Assembly: GCF_003290125.1 (NCBI RefSeq)
Contig: NZ_QMKH01000002.1
Location: 372,001 to 436,000 of the forward strand
Direction of reading: 5' to 3'
DNA from: Microvirga flavescens
GTDB lineage: Bacteria > Pseudomonadota > Alphaproteobacteria > Rhizobiales > Beijerinckiaceae
DNA length: 64,000 bases
Shown: positions 17,479 through 25,702 of the stretch, one piece after another
Layout: the number at the start of each line of letters is the position of its first letter
Position numbering within the stretch: position 1 is the stretch's first letter
Notes under the pieces: model-generated
What the model was told of the DNA's origin: nothing
Databases searched by the model: none
What the model saw: the letters and a program-made list of their open reading frames with translations, nothing else
Translations under genes and position numbers: made by a program

Positions 17479-19911
17479 TTAAAATTCGAATTTTTTATAA
17501 TTGAAGAAAGCCTTTATAATTCTTTTCACCTGCTTTATCCTGTCATTGGGACTTGCGGCTTTTTCGGCTTCGTGAATCAGAATCTTTGCAAGATGCTCTC
17601 CAGTGATACCCATTTGGAAAAGCCCAATCGCCAATTTCCAAAGCTCCTGATCGCCCTTTCCCGGCAGAGCGCCGACTGTGCGCCAATGGCACAGGTAACG
17701 GGTGAGCAGGGCTTGTTGCTCTTCTGTGAGTTCAAGTTCAAGCTCAACATCAGCCCCAAGCTCAATGCTATTGGGCAGATGTTCGCTTAGGATCGAATGA
17801 TTGATCCAATCTTCAACAATGAGCGGCTCTCTGAGGCCGCCTTTGTAGTCCCCGAAGAAGCTCGCCTTTTTGTCCCTCGCCTGACACGGTAAGAAGAACA
17901 AGTCCGAAGCCTTCAACTTCGAAAGATCAATGCCATGGGCAAGCAAACTCGGTTTTGACAGATCGCGCTTTGGCAATCGCCAACCGCTTTCGATGACATG
18001 CTTCAGGATTTGCCCGGTGATGTGCTGATAAACATCGGCTGTCATGACAACGGATGTTGGAATGTACGCCCTCCAGCGCGGGTCTTCGGCAGTACTGCTT
18101 GACGTATTGAAGGCAACTATCCTCAAGCGGGGAAACAGATCGGCAAAGTCCCCATGCGTAAGATTGCCGCCTTCGAAATCGAGCCAGATTCCCCTAGCAA
18201 ACAAGACATTCTCAATTCCACGGTGGGTATCTACCCCCTCAACCGTTTGGAAGTAGGAGGGGCTGAGTAGCCGGTTTGCGGACTTCGGCAGATACGCCCG
18301 TTTATGAGCCTTCTTAAGAAGATTGATGAACTCCGATTGGCTCAATGAATGGATCGTGTGGAAACATTCAGTTGAGTATGTCCGGTCCCAAAGGCTTCCA
18401 TGGAAACGCGAGACGAAATCAAGTCCTATCTTACTTAAAGAGTTTTCGTCGCTCTCTTCATGAGGACCAAACTCATTTTGAGAGCTTGATGCCCCCACTG
18501 GATTCAAGTGAGACAACTCTTGAAGCAACCGCTGTCGGGTTTCTTCCCGATGAGCCCGCTTCCTCTCAGCATCGGACCCGTGTTTTCGGGGGCGTCCAGG
18601 CTGTCCTTTAGGATCGCAAACTTCATCCAAACCAAGGGATTGAACGGTTGAACCCTGAAAGATGGCTGAAAGCCATTCCGCAGTTGTCTTATCGGGGACC
18701 ACGAAGCAGACAGGCTGATCGCAGTTAGGATCGCGTATCGAGCAACGCATTGCGGCTTGATAGACAGAGTGCCGGTATGTCGCTGTTTTCACTGTTGCAG
18801 CGTCAATGCCTTTCCATTCCAGAAACCGGTAATGCTCACCCCTTGGATTGAGGGCAGACAAGACCAAGACATTCCGATGGCTCTGAAGTCCGTTTAGGCC
18901 GAAGGGAGCCCCTGATAGGCGATGAGACTCTTCCCTTGCCCCTATGAGCTTGGAAGAGACATCGTTATTCCCCATCCAGAGGAAATCCTCTGAACCAAAC
19001 AACTCCTTGGCAGCGTTGATCAGCGCAACCAGGGCTTTTCTGTTGGCACGATTGAGAAAACTCTTCGTCCAGTCACCCTCGTAGCCAAAATGAATCTGGA
19101 GCCGCTCACCGCCGGCATGTTCCTGATACCGTAGGTTCTCCTCCAACTCCTGATCACGCTGGAACTCTACACCGTCACTGGACCAAAGCTGATAGAGCAG
19201 CGTCTCTTCAAATCGCGCACCGGCAATGGTGACCGATTTGAAGCCTTTGAAAATCTTTGGGCTCAGTACGAGGAAGACGCTTAGATTGCGATCTCTTCCT
19301 GTCAGCAAACGGCGATAACGCGCCTCGTGAACATAAGCCTTCCATTTTCCTGATATCAGCTTGCGAGCCAGTTCGGAGAAGGGCTGAATTGCAGCATCAT
19401 ATCCGATATTCTCTGCTACTTTGCGAAGAGCGTTTCGGTCTTGCAAAATGATCTGACTGTAGGTTGCCCCCCGCGTTGTAGTCTCGATAGAGCCGGTGAT
19501 AGTTGAATGGCTCAAAGGAGCAGGAATCAGCTTATGGTCATGGGCTTGCGGCGCTTCATCGATCAGGACATGCCAATCTTGAGGACGATGGAAGTAAGCG
19601 AGCCTTTCAAACGATGCCCACGTGATGATTAGGACATGCGGTTCAGGGTACGGGTCTCGCAGGTAGGCGTGGATTGCTCCCTGTACACTCTGCTTTCTAT
19701 TCCCGGCCTCTTTGCACCTATCTTCATGAAAGACCTCCACATGCACATGAGGAGTCTCCGAAGCAAAATCCGCGTAGGTTTGCTCGATTAACTGAATGGT
19801 CGGCTGCACAAATATGATGTTGCAGCCTTCATTTAATAATTCTCTAGCTTTCTTCCTTAGAGAGTGCGTTTTTCCTGCGCCACATGGAGCAGAACAGTAA
19901 TTAATTTGCAT
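17479..19911 (-). CDS. Helicase-like ATPase fused to a primase-like domain
   Basis: Encodes 810 residues. The N-terminus is a superfamily 2-like ATPase: Walker A APCGAGKT at 8-15 and Walker B VLIDEAPQ at 115-122. A basic linker GRPRKHGSDAERKRAHREE lies mid-protein. The C-terminal part from about 574 (GIWLDFEGGNLTHGDF ... RWRAYIPTSVVMT) resembles archaeo-eukaryotic-type primase/polymerase domains of plasmid replication proteins, with Asp/Glu in LDFEGG as candidate metal ligands; the usual second-motif histidine is not obvious. Such fusions usually start replication of plasmids or integrative elements. It is divergent from the resolvase across a 519-bp A+T-rich gap that could hold an origin. 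Confidence 0.7.
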   Translation of the reverse strand: MQINYCSAPCGAGKTHSLRKKARELLNEGCNIIFVQPTIQLIEQTYADFASETPHVHVEVFHEDRCKEAGNRKQSVQGAIHAYLRDPYPEPHVLIITWASFERLAYFHRPQDWHVLIDEAPQAHDHKLIPAPLSHSTITGSIETTTRGATYSQIILQDRNALRKVAENIGYDAAIQPFSELARKLISGKWKAYVHEARYRRLLTGRDRNLSVFLVLSPKIFKGFKSVTIAGARFEETLLYQLWSSDGVEFQRDQELEENLRYQEHAGGERLQIHFGYEGDWTKSFLNRANRKALVALINAAKELFGSEDFLWMGNNDVSSKLIGAREESHRLSGAPFGLNGLQSHRNVLVLSALNPRGEHYRFLEWKGIDAATVKTATYRHSVYQAAMRCSIRDPNCDQPVCFVVPDKTTAEWLSAIFQGSTVQSLGLDEVCDPKGQPGRPRKHGSDAERKRAHREETRQRLLQELSHLNPVGASSSQNEFGPHEESDENSLSKIGLDFVSRFHGSLWDRTYSTECFHTIHSLSQSEFINLLKKAHKRAYLPKSANRLLSPSYFQTVEGVDTHRGIENVLFARGIWLDFEGGNLTHGDFADLFPRLRIVAFNTSSSTAEDPRWRAYIPTSVVMTADVYQHITGQILKHVIESGWRLPKRDLSKPSLLAHGIDLSKLKASDLFFLPCQARDKKASFFGDYKGGLREPLIVEDWINHSILSEHLPNSIELGADVELELELTEEQQALLTRYLCHWRTVGALPGKGDQELWKLAIGLFQMGITGEHLAKILIHEAEKAASPNDRIKQVKRIIKAFFNYKKFEF

Positions 19912-20430
19912 AAAAGATTCTGAATTTTTTCATATGATTGAACGAAATCCAGCAAAAAATAGATTTTTACAGTGAGTAGGTGTGCTATTTAATATATGAA
20001 ATAAAGTGCCATTGCCCCTTAATGGCCCGTTTCAATATTGATGAAAGCGCAAGAACTCCCATCTCAGTCAGGCGGCTTAAGACGCAAACATACGCGCCAC
20101 ATCCGCCTAGACTAAGCTATCAAATTATCAGATTTTGCTGGGGCTCTTTGATGGTAAGCGAAAAAGGCGCTTTGCCATCATCTTTATAACGTAACACGAT
20201 ATTCTTCCTCTGTCAACACATATTTTCAGATAGGAGTACAATTCCTTAGGCAACCTGCGGCCTCCGCAAGGCCGGGCTTGCTCAAAAACAGCCCACATTC
20301 GTAACAATGAAGTACGCTGTTGTTACCGGCTCGCCTGTTACAGATTCGATGTAACAATAGGATTGCAGGAAATAATTTTGTTACATATAAATCCAAGGGT
20401 CGCCCCTATTGTTACAGGACCGCCCTAAAA
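19912..20430. other. Non-coding, A+T-rich divergent region, candidate origin or control region
   Basis: This 519-bp stretch separates the helicase/primase gene (minus) from the resolvase (plus). It starts with runs of A and T (19912-20000) and ends with a cluster of TGTTACA-type motifs. An open frame at 19980-20189 has no ribosome binding site and no protein-like pattern. Location between a replication-like gene and a resolvase suggests an origin, res site or shared operator; the sequence alone cannot decide. Confidence 0.5.
20301..20416. repeat. Six TGTTACA-type motifs, direct and inverted
   Basis: Motifs: GTAACAAT 20301-20308, TTGTTAC 20320-20326, TGTTACA 20336-20342, TGTAACA 20350-20356, TGTTACA 20379-20385 and 20410-20416. 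The third and fourth form a perfect dyad with a 7-base spacer. The 11-mers TGTAACAATAG (20350-20360) and CTATTGTTACA (20406-20416) are exact reverse complements. Such clusters occur as iterons, resolvase sub-sites or repressor operators. It ends 15 bases before the resolvase ATG. Confidence 0.7.
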
Positions 20431-21024
20431 ATGGCCGCTATCGGATATTGCCGGGTAAGCCACCTCTCTCAAGATTACGCATCCCAAGAAGCTAGGCTTC
20501 GGGCGCATGGCTGCGAGATCGTCCGCGCCGAGAAGGTAAGCGGTAAAAGCCGGGAGGGACGTGACGAACTGGCCTCCATCCTAGAGTTCATCCGTGAAGG
20601 TGATGAATTGGTCTGTGTCAGGCTGGATCGCCTTGGGCGAAGCACCCGTGACGTCCTCAATCTCGTTCATGAACTCCAAGCCAAAGGTGCCTCCCTAAGG
20701 ATTTTAGAACCGGCTTTCAGCACGAATGAGGGCACCGGCATGATGCTGGTCACCGTGCTAGGCATGGTCGCCGAGATGGAAAGGCAATTTCTGGCTGAGC
20801 GTCAGAAGGTCGGCATCGAGGCCGCGAAAAAGCGGGGGGTCTATAAAGGGCGGAAAGCGTCAGTGCCCGTCAATCGAATCCAGGAGATGAAAGCGGCTGG
20901 CCACCGACCATCAGCCATCGCAAAGGAGCTTGGGATCAGCCGAATGAGCGTTCACCGCGCCTTGAAGAACCAGCAAGCCAACCTTGCCATCGATTACCTA
21001 CCGGACACCCAATCCCTTAGCTGA
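20431..21024 (+). CDS. Small serine resolvase/invertase
   Basis: Encodes 197 residues, the normal size for Tn3/Hin-type resolvases. Catalytic Ser10 in GYCRVSHLSQD, the DRLGRSTRD motif, GMMLVTVLGMVAEMERQFLAER (dimerisation helix region) and a C-terminal helix-turn-helix (RPSAIAKELGISRMSVHRAL). The ATG at 20431 was chosen because it matches the conserved start; the open frame extends upstream through the repeat cluster. It probably binds the TGTTACA motifs just upstream, resolving dimers of the element or inverting DNA, and may repress itself. Confidence 0.93.
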   Translation: MAAIGYCRVSHLSQDYASQEARLRAHGCEIVRAEKVSGKSREGRDELASILEFIREGDELVCVRLDRLGRSTRDVLNLVHELQAKGASLRILEPAFSTNEGTGMMLVTVLGMVAEMERQFLAERQKVGIEAAKKRGVYKGRKASVPVNRIQEMKAAGHRPSAIAKELGISRMSVHRALKNQQANLAIDYLPDTQSLS

Positions 21025-21077
21025 GGCATTATAGCGATAATGGCGATTGGATATTCAAAGCAAAATTAGGCAAAATA

Positions 21078-21102
21078 AAAGCCCGACGAAATATCGGGCT
21101 TT
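21078..21102. terminator. Bidirectional intrinsic terminator
   Basis: AAAGCCCGA (21078-21086) pairs perfectly with TCGGGCTTT (21094-21102) around a 7-base loop, with A- and T-rich flanks on both sides. It separates the convergent resolvase and the small minus-strand gene ending at 21123. Confidence 0.85.
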
Positions 21103-21122
21103 CAACTTTTAATATAGAAAAC

Positions 21123-21335
21123 TTAGAAAGCGTAAACTCGGCGCTGATCAAGGTCTTCGTGGCTAGCAGCCTCTTTCCTAGTCTCTTCTTCTATCGAATA
21201 AGGATCATGGGAGAGGAAACTCTCTACTTTCTCTGGATTAGCAACGAACTGCGCGTTCATTCTTTTTGCCATCCGATCCGCGACGGAGACGATTAATTGC
21301 ATCTGCGCTTTTCTATCAGGACGTTGATCAGTCAT
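21123..21335 (-). CDS. Small hypothetical protein divergent from the deaminase
   Basis: Encodes 70 residues if started at MTDQRPDRKAQMQL; a TTG start 96 bases upstream would give 102. The protein is charged and mostly helical (SVADRMAKRMNAQF, PYSIEEETRKEAAS), without membrane segment or signal. It is divergent from the anti-phage deaminase with about 110 bases between the starts, so both could share control. In the related Vibrio AvcID system the deaminase is held inactive by a nearby RNA; whether this protein or the gap does that here is unknown. Confidence 0.5.
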   Translation of the reverse strand: MTDQRPDRKAQMQLIVSVADRMAKRMNAQFVANPEKVESFLSHDPYSIEEETRKEAASHEDLDQRRVYAF

Positions 21336-21445
21336 GACAAGGCTCCCTGCCGTGGCTCGTATATGGTTTTCTTTAACTTTTTTTCTTATAAGCAGTTCCC
21401 TCGCCAAGCTTAGCTTCGCGAGATTAACCAAAGGTTACGCCCATC

Positions 21446-23080
21446 ATGTCTGATATGCTTATGACGTCCAAATTCCCTGAATTGGTCTTTGGCATAGCCG
21501 GTCCAATCGGTGTTGACGTTGACGCTATTACAGACAGCCTGACAAACGCACTTAGGGCGGTACGCTACAATGCGCACACAATCAAGCTCACTACCGAGAT
21601 GCTTGGTTTCCCAGCCACGGTGACGAAACCAACAGAAACAGACTTCTTTAGCGAAGTCTCATTCAAAATTGAGTACGCGAACGCACTTTGCGCCGAACAG
21701 CATGATGGGGCAACCTTCGCTCGGATCGGAATGCTCGCTATTAACAGGAAACGCGGCGAGTTAACCGGCAACCCTGAAACCGTTTCCGAGCAAACGGCAT
21801 TTATCATCCGCCAGCTTAAGCGCCCTGACGAGGTGAACCTCCTTCGTAGGGTCTACGGGAAGCAGTTCATCCTTATTTCAGCTTATGGCTCCGCTGAACA
21901 GCGTAAGAAGCTCATTGAAATCAAACTTAAGCGTTCCCTTTCACCTCTAGCGCACTCGACTGAGATCTCTTGCAAGGCGGACATCCTCATCACAAGAGAT
22001 GCCAGCGAAGAGGGCGAGGAGTATGGGCAGCAACTTCGAGAGACTTTTCCTCTTGCGGATGTCTTCATTGACGGCATTAGCAAGCAGGAAATGGACCTGA
22101 AGCTAAACCGCTTCATCGATGCATTCTTCGGCAGAACCGACATCGCGCCATCAAAGGACGAATATGGGATGTATGCAGCGAAGTCCGCTTCGTTGCGATC
22201 TTCAGATCTTTCACGACAAGTTGGAGCGGCGATCTTCTCCTGTGACGGGGAACTTATTACCCAAGGCTGCAACGAGGTTCCAAAGGCGTTTGGTGGCACT
22301 TATTGGGATCTTGAAGAGCCAGACTTTCGCGATGTGCGCATTGGACACGATCCTAATGAGGTGTTGAAAAAAGAACTTCTCAGAGACCTTTTTGAAAGAC
22401 TGTCTCGTGCGGAGCTATTGTCTGATAAAGCTAGTAAGCTCGGCTCCCCCGCCGAAATAATTGAGGCGCTAACGCGCAAAGGTAAATCCGGCTCAAGTAG
22501 CAATGAAAACGGGGCTCTTGTTGGCGCTCTGGTGATGGACCTAACCGAATATGGGCGCGTGGTTCATGCTGAGATGTGCGCGATCTGTGACGCCGCCCGT
22601 CTAGGCCGAAGTCTCAAAGGGGCGACTCTCTACGGCACCACCTTCCCATGCCATAATTGCACGAAGCACATCCTCGCCGCTGGCATCAGGCGCGTGGTCT
22701 ACATGGAGCCATACCCTAAGAGTCGCGCAAAGGATCTGCATGAGAATGAGATTGAGATCGAACAGGAAAGCCAGACCAGAGTATCGTTTGTGCCGTTCTT
22801 GGGCATCTCCCCATATCGCTATCGAGACATCTTCCAGAAAGGAAAGAGGAAGAATTCAGATGGAACGGCAAAGCGGTGGTATGCTGGAGAGCCACAGCCT
22901 TTGGTCGATGTTGTCGCTCCGTCATACATCGATCTTGAGTTGACGTCGATCATACCGTTCGTTGGCGCGATAGAAGGCAAACAGGACGGTCAAACTGCGC
23001 AGCCGAATGATCCTTCACAATCTGAAAAGACTGAACCTCCCTCTGACACTGCAAACGATAAAGAGCAAATACCTGCATAG
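21446..23080 (+). CDS. Anti-phage dCTP/dCMP deaminase (DCD/AvcD-type)
   Basis: Encodes 544 residues in two parts. Residues 10-240 are a kinase-like domain with a degenerate P-loop (GIAGPIGVD at 16-24) and the segment TAFIIRQLKRPDEV followed by LLRRVYGKQFILISAYGS. Residues about 235-450 are a zinc deoxycytidylate deaminase: His374 and catalytic Glu376 in VVHAEMCA, Cys402 and Cys405 in PCHNC. This is the architecture of the DCD/AvcD phage-defence enzymes, which deplete dC nucleotides on infection. The C-terminal tail (500-544) is acidic and disordered. A membrane protein gene follows after 26 bases. It is the clearest defence gene of the island. Confidence 0.85.
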   Translation: MSDMLMTSKFPELVFGIAGPIGVDVDAITDSLTNALRAVRYNAHTIKLTTEMLGFPATVTKPTETDFFSEVSFKIEYANALCAEQHDGATFARIGMLAINRKRGELTGNPETVSEQTAFIIRQLKRPDEVNLLRRVYGKQFILISAYGSAEQRKKLIEIKLKRSLSPLAHSTEISCKADILITRDASEEGEEYGQQLRETFPLADVFIDGISKQEMDLKLNRFIDAFFGRTDIAPSKDEYGMYAAKSASLRSSDLSRQVGAAIFSCDGELITQGCNEVPKAFGGTYWDLEEPDFRDVRIGHDPNEVLKKELLRDLFERLSRAELLSDKASKLGSPAEIIEALTRKGKSGSSSNENGALVGALVMDLTEYGRVVHAEMCAICDAARLGRSLKGATLYGTTFPCHNCTKHILAAGIRRVVYMEPYPKSRAKDLHENEIEIEQESQTRVSFVPFLGISPYRYRDIFQKGKRKNSDGTAKRWYAGEPQPLVDVVAPSYIDLELTSIIPFVGAIEGKQDGQTAQPNDPSQSEKTEPPSDTANDKEQIPA

Positions 23081-23106
23081 ACAGGTATGGAGGCAGATAG
23101 ATCTAG

Positions 23107-23844
23107 ATGGGTGCTTACGTGCTGAGCCTCTCGTTTAAACTAACAATAACTTTTTTCGGAATCTACGGTATGGGGTCGATGGCTCGCCAGAACCCTAAGA
23201 TTGACGCGGCAATCGCTTTGATCGAAAGCGGGTATGGCTCATTCAACGACCGGCTTAAGAGAGCCAGCATCCAAGAGGGGCTCAACGGACTTAAGAAAGC
23301 CTACGGCTGGGCGGCGGTTACTGCTCTGGTCGCGTTCTTCATTTTTAGACGCAGCATCGAGGCGGATAAGCCATCACACCTCATTCTTTCTGTCGCCTTT
23401 CTTGCGAGTTTTTTCGGCTGGTTCTCAATCCGGTGGTCTACGGAGCACAAAAAAGAATTGGCTGAATTCAAGCCACTAATCATGGGGCTTTTCGGCCCGC
23501 TGGTTCTTGGGATAGTTGACCTTCTGTACGAAACGCATTGGGTCAATATCTTTGCGGACCCCTTTTACATTGCAGCGTCGGCGGGGGGATTTAATCTCCC
23601 TCGCATCGATAATCACGCCATACTCGGCGGCATTGTCTCAGCGATTTTCGCTGTCTCACTCGCTGTCATGTACCTTCTGACGTGGCTCCTAGTGGCTCCT
23701 ATAGCCTTTGCATCCGTTGCGCTTATCGCCTTGCCGATTTGGTTCGCGAGATTGGTTGATCTTGTCGCACCAAAGAAAGCGTTTCCGGGCTTCGTCATAA
23801 TTATCCTTATAGCCGCGACCTTATGGGATTGGGCATCGCAATGA
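23107..23844 (+). CDS. Membrane protein downstream of the deaminase, unknown
   Basis: Encodes 245 residues with about six hydrophobic segments (roughly 4-24, 68-86, 92-108, 125-142, 170-203, 225-243). A soluble stretch at 28-65 lies between the first two. A start at the ATG-rich MGSMARQ (about 23167) would remove the first segment. The 26-base spacing suggests co-transcription with the deaminase. DCD/AvcD systems normally act without a membrane partner, so its function is open: partner, immunity or unrelated cargo. I recognise no family. Confidence 0.65.
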   Translation: MGAYVLSLSFKLTITFFGIYGMGSMARQNPKIDAAIALIESGYGSFNDRLKRASIQEGLNGLKKAYGWAAVTALVAFFIFRRSIEADKPSHLILSVAFLASFFGWFSIRWSTEHKKELAEFKPLIMGLFGPLVLGIVDLLYETHWVNIFADPFYIAASAGGFNLPRIDNHAILGGIVSAIFAVSLAVMYLLTWLLVAPIAFASVALIALPIWFARLVDLVAPKKAFPGFVIIILIAATLWDWASQ

Positions 23845-23884
23845 TGGCCCAGCGAACAAGCAATTGTGCCCTTCGCCAATGAAA

Positions 23885-23920
23885 GCATGAGCAACCCTTG
23901 TTGATGCCGGGTGCTCATGC
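23885..23920. terminator. Long hairpin between convergent genes
   Basis: GCATGAGCA (23885-23893) pairs with TGCTCATGC (23912-23920), extended by CCC/GGG with one bulged A. It lies between the membrane protein stop (23844) and the PEBP-like gene end (23932). There is no clear T-run, so it may stop transcription only weakly or stabilise mRNA ends. Confidence 0.5.
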
Positions 23921-23931
23921 CCTCTCAAAAT

Positions 23932-24306
23932 CTATTTCAGCGGGAAAGGTGCAACGACCTTTGCAGCGTCTATAAGCTGGCCAGAAGCGTCCAGTGCTTC
24001 GACCGACCATTGGTAGCTGTGAACACCAGGAGGGCACGGACCCGTGTAGCGGAAGGCTGCCTTTGGCAACTGTGCTTGCCCCTTGTAAGCGACCTCTCCA
24101 CCACCGTGGGGATAGTTCGGCGCATCTAAATCGATCATGTTGAGGCGCAGCTTGACGGCTTTCTTTGGAACATCTTTGAGCCTGAAAATTGGAGATTCAG
24201 TGTCAAAGCACTCTGAAGTTCCTTTCCAATCAACACTCACGCTCATCGCGTGTGCGCCTGTAGTGAGTCCGATAGCGAGGACTCCCGATATCAAAATGGC
24301 TTTCAT
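23932..24306 (-). CDS. PEBP-like (YbhB/YbcL-type) exported protein
   Basis: Encodes 124 residues with a signal peptide ending at AHA-MS, so periplasmic. It has a DLDAPNYPHGGG segment and YTGPCPPGVHSYQWSVEALD, the ligand-pocket motifs of phosphatidylethanolamine-binding-type proteins. It is shorter than classic YbhB (about 160). Function of bacterial members is largely unknown. It is minus strand, convergent with the deaminase operon, and has its own upstream space. Confidence 0.75.
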   Translation of the reverse strand: MKAILISGVLAIGLTTGAHAMSVSVDWKGTSECFDTESPIFRLKDVPKKAVKLRLNMIDLDAPNYPHGGGEVAYKGQAQLPKAAFRYTGPCPPGVHSYQWSVEALDASGQLIDAAKVVAPFPLK

Positions 24307-24367
24307 GGTACCCCCATTAGGTTGCAGGAAAGCGGCAGGATTGCCGTGAACAAGACGTGCTGCGGCT

Positions 24368-24955
24368 TTACGCTTCAGCGGTCTGACTGATGAGCATTCG
24401 GCGTTCCATGACGCGCTCGCCGTTGATCATTCTTGAAGCCAGCCAGACGAAGAAGCCTAAGACGAGAAAGATAGGCCAGTTGCGGCGCACATCGTTTGCT
24501 GAGTCAAAATACAACCAACAGCCGCCTATCGCCGCGATGAGGATGGGAACAATCGCGGTCAACTTTAGGGCCACAATGAACAGGCCGGCTAGCAGTCCGT
24601 TATTCATGATCGTGCCGACAATCGTGATGAACACGCTTCTGAGGAAGAGAAGGGACGTGACGCAACACACGATGGTGGGAAATAGGTAGGTCGTCACCAG
24701 CATTGGGAACGTCACGTCACCCAGCTTCATGCCCTCCCCAAGCGGTGGGGTGATCGTAGCGAAGCCAATGCCAGCGACAATGATGGTAGCGATGGGGAAG
24801 AGAACGATTCCTGCCGTCCAAAGTAGGTCGCTCTTGTCGCTGAAAACTACAAACCGTGAACCGGCCCCCAATACGATAAGCAGGAAGATAGCGACCCCCG
24901 CTGGCCACAGGATCATGGAAAGACCGCTTGTCTCTGCTATGGCTGAAGTTTCCAT
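24368..24955 (-). CDS. Hypothetical multi-pass membrane protein
   Basis: Encodes 195 residues with five or six hydrophobic helices (about 14-35, 44-66, 80-108, 112-132, 137-152, 162-178). No catalytic motif or known family is evident. It lies upstream of the PEBP-like gene on the same strand with a 61-base gap, so the two may be co-transcribed. A role in island defence or immunity is possible but not supported by motif. Confidence 0.65.
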   Translation of the reverse strand: METSAIAETSGLSMILWPAGVAIFLLIVLGAGSRFVVFSDKSDLLWTAGIVLFPIATIIVAGIGFATITPPLGEGMKLGDVTFPMLVTTYLFPTIVCCVTSLLFLRSVFITIVGTIMNNGLLAGLFIVALKLTAIVPILIAAIGGCWLYFDSANDVRRNWPIFLVLGFFVWLASRMINGERVMERRMLISQTAEA

Positions 24956-25062
24956 GCCTTGCCCCCCAAACTTAAGATCAAGAAGTTTAACTTCTGTAAT
25001 TGCATTTCATTAAAAGTCAAACTTCATGGCAAGACCGCGCTGTACCTCGCACTTTCAGGAGC

Positions 25063-25410
25063 ATGGTCAGCGATCTTAAAACCCTTATCGGCACTCGAAT
25101 TCGGATAGCACGTGAAGTGGCAGGGATGTCACGAGAGCAGTTGGCGGCCCTTATAAGCCGAACACCTGAAGCTCTCGGCAATATAGAGCGAGGAGCTAGC
25201 CTCGCACCCTTAGACACACTTGGCCTGATTGGAGGGGCACTGAGTATCCCTCTTTCCGACCTCGTAGGTGAGGAACCTCAAGCGAAGTCAAGAAGGGTGG
25301 AGATTGAGACACGAGCAATTGCGCTAATACGTACGCTGAATAATTCCGAGCTAGAGCTTGCTCTAGAGATAATTGAAGTTTTGAAGCGCAGAGCAACGAA
25401 TGCTCGATGA
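25063..25410 (+). CDS. XRE-family helix-turn-helix regulator
   Basis: Encodes 115 residues. Residues 5-65 are a Cro/CI-type HTH (GTRIRIAREVAGMSREQLAA, then SRTPEALGNIERGASLAPLD). The C-terminal part is helical and probably dimerises. The ATG at 25063 was chosen because it begins the HTH domain; the frame is open further upstream. It is divergent from the membrane protein gene at 24955, with about 107 bases between, and may control it and itself. Confidence 0.88.
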   Translation: MVSDLKTLIGTRIRIAREVAGMSREQLAALISRTPEALGNIERGASLAPLDTLGLIGGALSIPLSDLVGEEPQAKSRRVEIETRAIALIRTLNNSELELALEIIEVLKRRATNAR

Positions 25411-25462
25411 CTTATCTAACACACGGTGAGTAGACTTGTAGTCTGCCCCCATTTCTTGATCA

Positions 25463-25702
25463 TTAAGCTGCCACAGGCCGAAAATTCCATAGTTCTATAA
25501 GTTTGAGAGCGGCCTCGAACGACGACACCTTCCCAAGAACATGAATTCCCTTCAACTCTGGCGTGTCATTGGCTTCAAACAGAAAATACCCATTAAAACC
25601 AAGGTGTTCGACACCGGACTCTTGTAGGGTTTGACGTGAAAGCGTAGCTATATGTACGCTCTGTCCAGGCCCAATTTCAACGCTTGCGAGTATCTCGTCC
25701 AT
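25463..25702 (-). CDS. Small hypothetical protein
   Basis: Encodes 79 residues, a plausible small alpha/beta protein with no recognised family. Its ATG shares the CATG at 25700-25703 with the start of the divergent gene, so leader regions would lie inside each other's coding sequence. Either this is a real divergent pair with leaderless or internal starts, or one start is misplaced. Confidence 0.5.
   Translation of the reverse strand: MDEILASVEIGPGQSVHIATLSRQTLQESGVEHLGFNGYFLFEANDTPELKGIHVLGKVSSFEAALKLIELWNFRPVAA

Noticed and set aside
19980..20189. Plus-strand open frame of 69 codons between helicase/primase gene and resolvase
   Set aside because: No SD, A+T-rich start, no protein-like pattern; better read as non-coding control region.
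20301..20416. TGTTACA cluster as a CRISPR-like or attC-like array
   Set aside because: Motifs are only 7-11 bases, irregularly spaced and in both orientations; fits protein-binding sites better.
23885..23920. Hairpin as an integron attC site
   Set aside because: No integrase of the IntI type, no R-box consensus; simple hairpin between convergent genes.
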